64,000 bases of DNA from NCBI GenBank assembly GCA_947500295.1, contig CANMRM010000006.1, forward strand, positions 62,001 to 126,000. Reading direction: 5' to 3'. This document shows, one piece after another, positions 16,688 through 23,696 of the stretch. The translations under genes and the position numbers were made by a program. The stretch's first letter is position 1; every line of letters starts with the position of its first letter. Under the pieces are notes generated by a model. It saw only the letters and a program-made list of their open reading frames with translations, was not told the origin of the DNA and ran no database searches. The stretch is from an uncultured Kordiimonas sp. (GTDB lineage: Bacteria; Pseudomonadota; Alphaproteobacteria; Sphingomonadales; Kordiimonadaceae).

Positions 16688-17527
16688 TCACCCCTGAGGC
16701 GACTTTACGATCCTGAATCCTATATGATTTGTTGAAAAATCAGTTTCGTGTTTCTCACGGGCAGGAACCGTGTAGTTCCGGCAAAAATTCTCTGCACAAA
16801 GGAAGGAACCGCCCTTGATAATATTTTCATGCTGGCGGGCTGAATGGGCGGGCGAAGCGGTCCATTCCCATACATTGCCAATCATATCAAAGAGACCGAA
16901 CGCGTTGGGCGGAAAGCAGCCAACAGGCGCACGGCGCAGAAAACCGTCATTTTTGGTGTTTTCCACAGGAAAAAACCCTTGCCAGGTATTCGCCTGTTCT
17001 TTGCCATCAATGGTTTTGGTTGTGCCCCAGGCGTATTCCGTCTTTGCTCCCGCGCCGGCAGCGTATTCCCACTCAGCCTCGGTCGGGAGGCGACCCCCAG
17101 CCCAACGAGCGTAGGCTATGGCGTCATTGTAAGATATCTGCACAACCGGTTCATTTTCCCGGCCTTCTATAGACTTGCCGTCACCATCAGGTGCTCGCCA
17201 GTTGGCGTTTTTCGCATATACCCACCACGGGTCGACGGGTGATCGGGGAACCACAAAAATTGCACCGCCACCGCCTTGTTCGCTTTGCGTTTTCTCTGCG
17301 TCAGTCACATAGTCTGTTGCCCCGACAAATTCCGCGAACTGGGCGTTGGTAACCTCTGTCGTGCTTATAGAGAATGTCTGAAAGTCCGAATTTGCTGGCG
17401 CATCAATGTGGGTGAAGGGCGGGCTATCAAATGCTTCGCACGCCAAATCCTGGCCTTCCGCTGATTCATGTGAACCGCCACAACCCGAGAGCAGAACGGC
17501 CGAAAAGAAAGTTAGCTGAAGTTTCAT
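16688..17527 (-). CDS. exported lipoprotein of the formylglycine-generating enzyme (SUMF1/FGE) family
   Basis: The 279-aa product has a lipoprotein signal peptide (MKLQLTFFSAVLLSGC, lipid Cys16) and a complete FGE-sulfatase fold. The characteristic motifs are FSISTTEVTNAQFAEFVG, WAGGRLPTEAEWEYAAGAG, GNVWEWT, GGSFLC and a terminal GFRIV. The segment CAENFC (Cys244 and Cys249) has the C-x4-C spacing of the copper-binding catalytic pair in human and actinobacterial FGE; many bacterial relatives lack this pair. FGE oxidises a Cys in sulfatases to formylglycine. Exported location is unusual for a bacterial member. No sulfatase occurs in the window, so the partner is unknown and another oxidative role is possible. 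Confidence 0.88.
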   Translation of the reverse strand: MKLQLTFFSAVLLSGCGGSHESAEGQDLACEAFDSPPFTHIDAPANSDFQTFSISTTEVTNAQFAEFVGATDYVTDAEKTQSEQGGGGAIFVVPRSPVDPWWVYAKNANWRAPDGDGKSIEGRENEPVVQISYNDAIAYARWAGGRLPTEAEWEYAAGAGAKTEYAWGTTKTIDGKEQANTWQGFFPVENTKNDGFLRRAPVGCFPPNAFGLFDMIGNVWEWTASPAHSARQHENIIKGGSFLCAENFCRNYTVPAREKHETDFSTNHIGFRIVKSPQG

Positions 17528-17626
17528 TGGGACCCACTCTCATTGTTGAAAGGCATGAACCTGTTCTCACACTGGAATTGTAGAGCATTTTATGTGGCTG
17601 CCGGCAGGAACTCCATAGTCGCTGAT

Positions 17627-19039
17627 CTAGGTCATTAAAGACTGAAAAGTCAGGTCCAAACTTTTTTGAATAAGCCCAAACATCTCGTCGATTTCATCTT
17701 TTGTTATCACAAGTGGTGGTGACAGGAACATGGTGTCACCAACGGCACGCATCACTACCCCTGTTTCAAAACACTGGTTGCGGCAGGTGGCGCCGGCGAG
17801 ACCCTCGGGCACAAATCTGGTCTTGTGCTCTTTATCTTTGACAAGTTCCAGCGCTCCCAGCATGCCTACGCCGCGTGTTTGGCCGACAATTGGGTGGTTT
17901 GCCATCTCAGCCAGGCGCGTCTGGAAGTGGGCGGAGGTTTCCTCGCCGCGCCGGCCGATCAATTCCCACTCTTCCAGTAACTGGATGTTGCGCACAGCGA
18001 CAGCACAGCACACAGGGTGACCGGAATAGGTGAACCCGTGAGCCATTTCGCTGTCTGCTGCTACAATTGTGTTGGCGATTTCATCGTTTAGGGCAACGGC
18101 GGAGATCGGCACATAGCCGCTCGACATGCCTTTGGCCATGGTCATTATGTCCGGAGTGAAGCCATAGGTTTGACAGCCGAACCAGGATCCAGTGCGCCCA
18201 AACCCACAAATCACTTCATCTGACCACAACAACACATCGTATTTTCGGCAGATGGCCTCGATTTGCTGCCAATATCCCTTGGGCGGGATCATCAGTCCAC
18301 CAGCACCCATCACAGGTTCGCCAATGAAGGCAGCGACGTTTTCTGGGCCAAGCTCCTGGATTTTGTCTTCAAGCGCTTGAGCGCACCTGTTTGCAAAAGC
18401 TTCTTCAGATTCTCCGTCTTCAGCATACTCGTAATAGTGAGGTGTCGGGCCGATGTGGTGGATGCCGGGCAAAGGCAGGTCAAAGATATCATGCATAAAG
18501 GGAAGACCAGTGAGGCTGGCGGCGCCCATGGTTGTCCCATGATAGGAGCGCTCGCGGCTGATAATCGCCTTTTTGTTCGGTTTGCCTTTCAGGTTCCAAT
18601 AATATTTGATCAGTTTAATGGCTGAATCGTTAGCCTCAGAGCCGGAGCCGGCGAAAAACATCTGGTCCAGGCCTGGCGGGGTTTTGGAGGCGACCAGCTC
18701 ACCCAGTTCCGCCACTGCGGGCGTGGTAGTCTGAAAAAACGTATTATAATAGCTGAGCGACTTGATGGCGTCACTTGCGACACCTGCCAGTTCTTCAACG
18801 CCGTAGCCAATCTGGGTACACCAGAGGCCCGCCATTCCGTCTATAATGCGGTTTCCTTCGTCGTCCCAGAGATATACGCCTTTGCCGCGACTGATGACGC
18901 GTGGATTTCGGTCCCGCAGTTCGTGATGGACTGTAAACGGGTGCAAATGGTGGGCGTTATCCAGCGCCTGGATGTCATCTGTCGATCTGGCGTTTTTTGC
19001 CTTGGAAGCCGCATTGGTGTTGCCTTGATCCAGAGTCAT
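17627..19039 (-). CDS. class III PLP aminotransferase (omega-amino acid/putrescine:pyruvate type)
   Basis: The 470-aa protein has the full class III fold, with GSGSEANDSAIKL at the phosphate-binding site, Asp274 in the LWSDEVICGFGRTG motif and the PLP lysine K303 in MAKGMSSGYVPISAV. Sequence style is that of omega-amino acid:pyruvate and putrescine/polyamine:pyruvate aminotransferases (SpuC group), which move a terminal amino group to pyruvate in the cytoplasm. A glutamine amidotransferase is divergently encoded 484 bp away, an arrangement compatible with amine catabolism, but no other polyamine genes are present. The substrate among beta-alanine, putrescine or similar amines cannot be chosen. 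Confidence 0.93.
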   Translation of the reverse strand: MTLDQGNTNAASKAKNARSTDDIQALDNAHHLHPFTVHHELRDRNPRVISRGKGVYLWDDEGNRIIDGMAGLWCTQIGYGVEELAGVASDAIKSLSYYNTFFQTTTPAVAELGELVASKTPPGLDQMFFAGSGSEANDSAIKLIKYYWNLKGKPNKKAIISRERSYHGTTMGAASLTGLPFMHDIFDLPLPGIHHIGPTPHYYEYAEDGESEEAFANRCAQALEDKIQELGPENVAAFIGEPVMGAGGLMIPPKGYWQQIEAICRKYDVLLWSDEVICGFGRTGSWFGCQTYGFTPDIMTMAKGMSSGYVPISAVALNDEIANTIVAADSEMAHGFTYSGHPVCCAVAVRNIQLLEEWELIGRRGEETSAHFQTRLAEMANHPIVGQTRGVGMLGALELVKDKEHKTRFVPEGLAGATCRNQCFETGVVMRAVGDTMFLSPPLVITKDEIDEMFGLIQKSLDLTFQSLMT

Positions 19040-19523
19040 TTTGTTCTCACAATTTTCTTTGTTTGCCTGCCTTTGGGATTCAAAACTTGGCTGTTAGCCG
19101 TGATGGTATTGTGTTTCTTTGAAGCGACCACTGTACGGCGCGCAGCAGATTATGAAACATCAACCCTCTATCTCCCATCAATAACGGTAGCCTTCGCAGA
19201 TATTTGAGTCCAATTATTGAACATAAAGTGATCACAAAAATTGGATTTTATTGTCTTATGCTGCAAAGGGATTAGCGCCCTGAACGATCGTGGATTGCCC
19301 AAAAAATGCCGGCGGGAGCCTGAGAATAGGCAATTTCTGTGTTTATGGTTGGCGTGGTAGCGATATCACAACATCCTTTGGTGATTTCAAACAATCCGAT
19401 TTCGGTCGCTATAGGTCCTTGCCTGCGCTTGACAAAGACGCTGAATTGAAAACCATATGGACGTGGTTATCCCGTGCGCTGAACAGAGCATCAATATGAA
19501 GAAAACTGGCAGGACTCTATCCC
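19040..19523. other. 484-bp divergent intergenic region
   Basis: No convincing gene was found; a 69-codon plus-strand ORF at 19290 has no family likeness. An inverted repeat TCCAATT...AATTGGA (19209-19215 and 19239-19245) flanks a TGATCA and lies about 170 bp upstream of the aminotransferase start. It is the only obvious candidate regulatory site. Confidence 0.45.
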
Positions 19524-20225
19524 ATGTCTAGAGTGGCAATATTGCAATGCGGAGAAGCAATCGATTCAGCTCGCGACGAGTTTGGTGACTATGACGAGAT
19601 GTGCAAAAGAATGCTTGGCCTTTCGGCCGACGAAGCTGACAGTTTCAGGGTGTTTGACAACCATATGCCTGCATCAGAGGACGCATATGACATCTTTGTC
19701 GTGACGGGTTCCAAGTTTGGTGTCTATGAAAACCATGCTTGGATTGCGCCTCTGGAGGCGCTAATTCGCGACGTTTATCAAGCGGGCAAGAAAATGGTTG
19801 GTGTCTGTTTTGGGCACCAGATCATTGCGCAGGCGCTGGGAGGGCGAGTTGAGAAAAGCAGCAAGGGACTCGGCGTTGGCCTGATGAACTACGAGCTGCG
19901 AGATGAAGATGGTCGCGTCCGGGACATTGCTCTTTATGTCTGGCATCAGGATCAGGTCATTGAGGCCCCTGCAGAAGCTGAAGTTATTGCCAGCTCTTCT
20001 TTTTGTCCAATTGCAGCGTTAAAATATGGCGACCGGGTTCTCACTTTTCAGGCGCATCCGGAGTTTACGGCCGGTTATGAGCGGGCGTTGCTGGAAGAAC
20101 GGCGTGGTGTAACAGTATCCAAGGAAATTGCAGACATGGGTTTGCAATCCTTGGCCAACCCATCAGACTCCAAAACAATCCAATCCATCCTGACCGATTT
20201 CGCTTTTGGAAAAAATAAAGACTAG
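19524..20225 (+). CDS. class I glutamine amidotransferase-like protein
   Basis: The 233-aa protein is a stand-alone GATase1 domain of the GMP-synthase-like subgroup. Catalytic Cys95 lies in VGVCFGHQII, and His178 and Glu180 in TFQAHPEF. It would hydrolyse glutamine or a gamma-glutamyl amide, usually donating ammonia to a partner. No synthetase domain is fused and none is adjacent. Divergence from an amine aminotransferase hints at gamma-glutamyl-amine breakdown, but PuuD-type enzymes belong to a different subfamily, so this is only a suggestion. It converges on the TPR/oxygenase gene, with 41 bp between stops. Confidence 0.9.
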   Translation: MSRVAILQCGEAIDSARDEFGDYDEMCKRMLGLSADEADSFRVFDNHMPASEDAYDIFVVTGSKFGVYENHAWIAPLEALIRDVYQAGKKMVGVCFGHQIIAQALGGRVEKSSKGLGVGLMNYELRDEDGRVRDIALYVWHQDQVIEAPAEAEVIASSSFCPIAALKYGDRVLTFQAHPEFTAGYERALLEERRGVTVSKEIADMGLQSLANPSDSKTIQSILTDFAFGKNKD

Positions 20226-20266
20226 TGCATTGGGTGCCGCACCTCCGCCTTCAAGCCAGCGGCCAT

Positions 20267-22099
20267 TCATGATTGCGCAGGCACAATGTCAAATGGTGCG
20301 GTCAAACGGGTGCTTCCTCCGGAAAAAGGCACAGTTCCGTGCCACATATAGGATGGGAACAACACCAAAAGTCCCGGCTGGGGCTGAACGATTTTCTCAA
20401 TGCACTCCCTTTCAGAACCCAGATTGAGGCCGCTTTCGCCAAACTTGATCCATCCCTCATGGGTGTCACCGTCCCGGCCGATCTCTGACGGAACATCGAC
20501 ATAGAATGCCGAACTGATCCAACCGTTTGAATGTACGTGATTAACATGAAAACCCTTGCTGGACAGCTCGACAGACCAAGAGCCACCAAAATTGAACCCA
20601 TCGGTCTTTCTGGATAACAGGGGGTGCTCATCATCGTTCGGTAGGCTCTCAATGTAACGGGACACAAACTTTCGGACTTGTTGCTTAAGTGCCTGAACGG
20701 TCTCAAGGTCTGTGTCGAAAAGGTTGCCGTGGGTCTGGGTTCCTCCTCTTAAAGACTGATCAAGGGGAGCGGTATTCCCTCCGTGCAGTGCTCTCAAATC
20801 CATCTGAAGTCGCGAAAGGAAGGCGGGCAGGGAATCAAAGCCGTCTGGCGCCTCGATGTAGCCCTGCATTACAAAGTTTTCATAGTCGTTGAGCCATCGG
20901 TAACGTGGATTGTCCAACAGTCGCCAGCACAGACTGCGATACGCCCACATTTCCTGATTGAAGGGTGTTTCAACAGCTACCTGGTCAAGATGTGTCAGTG
21001 CGCTCGCATAGTCGCCTGTTTGTATCAGTAGCCTCGCTGTATCCATCCTGACGGCCAGATCGCCGGACGCAGCGTTAAGTGCTTCGTTGAGAGCAGAGAG
21101 GGCGTCTGACGGCCTGTCTTTATTGGCCAGTAACCGTGCATGGCGCCGCAAAAGATCGGGCGTTCTGCCAACATCCTTCATGGCCTGCTGCGTGGCATCC
21201 ATTGCGGCTTCATAGTTCCCTGACAATTCAAGCGCCCTGACGTAGGCCTCTCTCAAACTCGCAGAGCCATGGGCCTTGGGAATGCACACTTCATACGACT
21301 TGGCAAACACGTCCGTCCTGCCTTGCTCCCAATAAAGTTTATTGAGGGAATCATGGGCTTCAACATAGTCTGGTTTCAAAGCAACAGCCGTCCGGTATTG
21401 CTCGTCTGCCTTGTCATGTTTGCCAAGCTCAACGTAGGTGTTGGCAAGAGCCAGTCTAAGTTCTGGAATCCTGGGGCTTTGTTCAATTGCTTGTTTAAAG
21501 TAGTCAAGTGCATCGGAGTGCTTGCCTTGCAGTCCCAAGGCAACACCGAGGTTGTGCAGGGCATATAGATAGGCAGGGTGGATCGCAAGCGCAGCTTTAT
21601 AGGCGTCTATTGCCTGTAGTAACTTTCCCTGATCTTTAAGGAGGAGACCGAGGGCGTTATGGAACCGGGGCTCATCGGGCTTGGAACGGATCGCCTGAGA
21701 CAAATGATGTTCGGCTTTTCCATGGTCTGATTGATGATGGTAAATTTGACCCAGGCTGTATTGCGGATCAGCAAATGCAGGATTGAGTTCAAGAGCTTTC
21801 TTGTAGCAATTTTTGGCTTCCTCCGGACGATCTAGGTCTCTTAACAGGTTGCCAAGATTGTTCAGGACCTGAGGCTGTTTAGCGTTGCTTTTCAGGGAAC
21901 GATTGAAAAAAGACTCGGCTTCCGCGAACTGTTTCTGTGACTTCCTAATAATACCCATAAGATGCAACGCATCTGACTGGTCTGGTACGCCGCTCAACAC
22001 CTGTCCAAAAGCTCGTTCTGCCTGAGACAGATTGCCTGCGCGCAGTGCCGCTGCACCAAGCGTTAAGTTTTGTCCGATTTGCTCCCGTGTCAAAGTCAT
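20267..22099 (-). CDS. TPR protein with C-terminal putative 2-oxoglutarate-Fe(II) oxygenase domain
   Basis: The 610-aa product has about ten tetratricopeptide repeats (residues 1-300, with repeated NLGNLL, ALHNLG and YAALG-like helices). A linker follows, then a 2OG-Fe(II) oxygenase domain (about 420-605). Candidate iron ligands are H521/H523 in HVNHVHSNGW and H587 in FPSYMWHGT, with 2OG-binding R598 in GSTRLTAPF. This corresponds to the Pfam 'putative 2OG-Fe(II) oxygenase' family associated with TPRs. No signal peptide is present. It is divergent from a second, structurally different 2OG oxygenase 37 bp away. Protein or peptide hydroxylation is plausible; no substrate is known. Confidence 0.9.
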   Translation of the reverse strand: MTLTREQIGQNLTLGAAALRAGNLSQAERAFGQVLSGVPDQSDALHLMGIIRKSQKQFAEAESFFNRSLKSNAKQPQVLNNLGNLLRDLDRPEEAKNCYKKALELNPAFADPQYSLGQIYHHQSDHGKAEHHLSQAIRSKPDEPRFHNALGLLLKDQGKLLQAIDAYKAALAIHPAYLYALHNLGVALGLQGKHSDALDYFKQAIEQSPRIPELRLALANTYVELGKHDKADEQYRTAVALKPDYVEAHDSLNKLYWEQGRTDVFAKSYEVCIPKAHGSASLREAYVRALELSGNYEAAMDATQQAMKDVGRTPDLLRRHARLLANKDRPSDALSALNEALNAASGDLAVRMDTARLLIQTGDYASALTHLDQVAVETPFNQEMWAYRSLCWRLLDNPRYRWLNDYENFVMQGYIEAPDGFDSLPAFLSRLQMDLRALHGGNTAPLDQSLRGGTQTHGNLFDTDLETVQALKQQVRKFVSRYIESLPNDDEHPLLSRKTDGFNFGGSWSVELSSKGFHVNHVHSNGWISSAFYVDVPSEIGRDGDTHEGWIKFGESGLNLGSERECIEKIVQPQPGLLVLFPSYMWHGTVPFSGGSTRLTAPFDIVPAQS

Positions 22100-22136
22100 C
22101 TGGTCCTGTCCCTATGCCTGAAAACAGCCTATTGTC

Positions 22137-23621
22137 TTGACGGGAGCGGCGCAATCCAGAGAAGCTAATTCATTTGTATTTTTCGCGGTTTTCAGCTGTG
22201 ATTTTCATGGGAGGCGAATTGCCTGTGACATCAAGCAGTTTTCTGACCCAGTGGCTTCACCCCCTGCTGGAATTAGTGCACAATCAAGTTCAGTTGCAGA
22301 TCGTTTGGAACGTATATTTAGGACGGCAATTGAGATGGAAGACCTTGATGCCCTTAGGGCGCCAGCTGAAGCCGGAAACTCTGAGGCCATGCTGTCCCTA
22401 GCAAACGCATTGTTTGACTCGCAGGACTTCGAAGGAGCGATTGCTTGGGCGAAGAAGGCAATCAGCCACGGAAACCTTGTTGCGCAGACCCAGCTCGGTG
22501 TTTGGCATGCGGTCTATCAACATGATAATTTTGATCCGGAAGCCGGGTTCGAGCTTATGCTTGGGGCCGCAAAAAACCATGAACTCAGAGCCCAGCGATT
22601 GGTCGCCAATATGTATGCATCGGGGCTTGGATGCAGACTGGACTGGAAAAGGGCAGTTTCATGGCTGGTACGTGCTGCAAAAGCGGGCGAGGCGATGGCA
22701 ATTTTGCAAGTCGCACTGCTGCTGAGGCCTTTGCCGCGCCTGCGTCCGCTAAGGCATGCACTATACTATTCGGCTTCTGCTGCAGGTATCCATACTGCGG
22801 GTCACCTTTTGGGACTAGACCTATTGGAAAGTGAAGACCCGGTATGCCGGGCTCAAGGCATTGGCTGGATCATGGCGGCAGCAGATCAGGGTAACCCGGC
22901 GGCACTCATGAAGGTGGGAGATTTTGTCGGCCAGAAGATGCGCCGCCCTGTACCACCGGCGCCCATGAAGCGAGTGCCATGGCAGGACATGGCCCGGTAC
23001 ATTTTACTGCCTCACCAGGAGGACCTTCCCCCGGCTCAACAGCTTTTGGATGCTCCGAATGTAAGTTCCAGAGAAGCTTTTCTGAAGGGTGCTCTTGCAG
23101 ATTACATTGTTAGCGCCGCTGCACCATTTCTGAAACCGGCAACGGTGCATGACAGCGAGCAGGGTGAGATCGTTGACGGCACCAGAACCAACAGCTTCGT
23201 AAATTTCAGGCTGTTGGAAACAGATCTTGTTATTCAGTCGGTCAACGAACGAATTATGAAAGCACTTCATCACCCTGTTCAGGACGGGGATCCTCTGTCG
23301 CTATTGCATTACCGCCCGGGTCAACAATATGCGCCGCACTTTGATTTCTTTGATCCGGACTTTCCCGCTCATACTCACCATCTCGACCAAGGCGGGCAAC
23401 GAGTGAAGACCGGGCTGCTATATCTCAACTCCTCCTATTCAGGCGGTGTGACACGTTTTCACGAAGCTGACTTTGAGTTTAAAGGCAAAAAAGGTGATTT
23501 TCTGGCGTTTAATAACGTAAACGCCGACGGGAACCCGGACAGAATGAGTTTACATTCAGGAGAGCCACCGACTGACGGTGAAAAATGGTTGTTGTCTAAG
23601 TGGGCCCGGGAAAAAGTATGA
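22137..23621 (+). CDS. Sel1-repeat protein with prolyl-4-hydroxylase-like 2OG-Fe(II) oxygenase domain
   Basis: Residues about 65-270 are Sel1/TPR-like helical repeats (GNLVAQTQLGVWHA..., AKNHELRAQRLVANMYASGLG). Residues about 310-490 form a P4Hc domain. Iron ligands H401 and D403 sit in YAPHFDFFDP, with distal H473 in LHSG; the 2OG-binding residue is K483. Preceding residues GLLYLNSSYSGGVTRF match the prolyl hydroxylase core. The start is uncertain: the frame opens at TTG 22137 with no good ribosome site, GTG 22251 is possible, and the first in-frame ATG is only at 22335. Sequence before residue 39 looks less protein-like, favouring a later start. It is divergent from the TPR-oxygenase and convergent with the TBDR. 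Confidence 0.88.
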   Translation: MTGAAQSREANSFVFFAVFSCDFHGRRIACDIKQFSDPVASPPAGISAQSSSVADRLERIFRTAIEMEDLDALRAPAEAGNSEAMLSLANALFDSQDFEGAIAWAKKAISHGNLVAQTQLGVWHAVYQHDNFDPEAGFELMLGAAKNHELRAQRLVANMYASGLGCRLDWKRAVSWLVRAAKAGEAMAILQVALLLRPLPRLRPLRHALYYSASAAGIHTAGHLLGLDLLESEDPVCRAQGIGWIMAAADQGNPAALMKVGDFVGQKMRRPVPPAPMKRVPWQDMARYILLPHQEDLPPAQQLLDAPNVSSREAFLKGALADYIVSAAAPFLKPATVHDSEQGEIVDGTRTNSFVNFRLLETDLVIQSVNERIMKALHHPVQDGDPLSLLHYRPGQQYAPHFDFFDPDFPAHTHHLDQGGQRVKTGLLYLNSSYSGGVTRFHEADFEFKGKKGDFLAFNNVNADGNPDRMSLHSGEPPTDGEKWLLSKWAREKV

Positions 23622-23643
23622 CCCGTTGTGCGGGCTGATCCTG

Positions 23644-23671
23644 AAAAAAGCGCCGGGCCACAGCCCGACGC
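23644..23671 (-). terminator. intrinsic terminator of the 935-aa TBDR gene
   Basis: Read on the minus strand, GCGTCGGGC-TGTG-GCCCGGCGC forms a 9-bp stem (one G-T pair) followed by six T, 26 bp after the receptor stop codon. It also lies just after the convergent oxygenase gene. Confidence 0.85.
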
Positions 23672-23696
23672 CATATTTGCCATAGTGAATGTTGGC

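Noticed and set aside
19290-19499. Plus-strand 69-codon ORF before the glutamine amidotransferase
   Set aside because: Composition and lack of any ribosome site or motif suggest chance; it occupies a promoter region.
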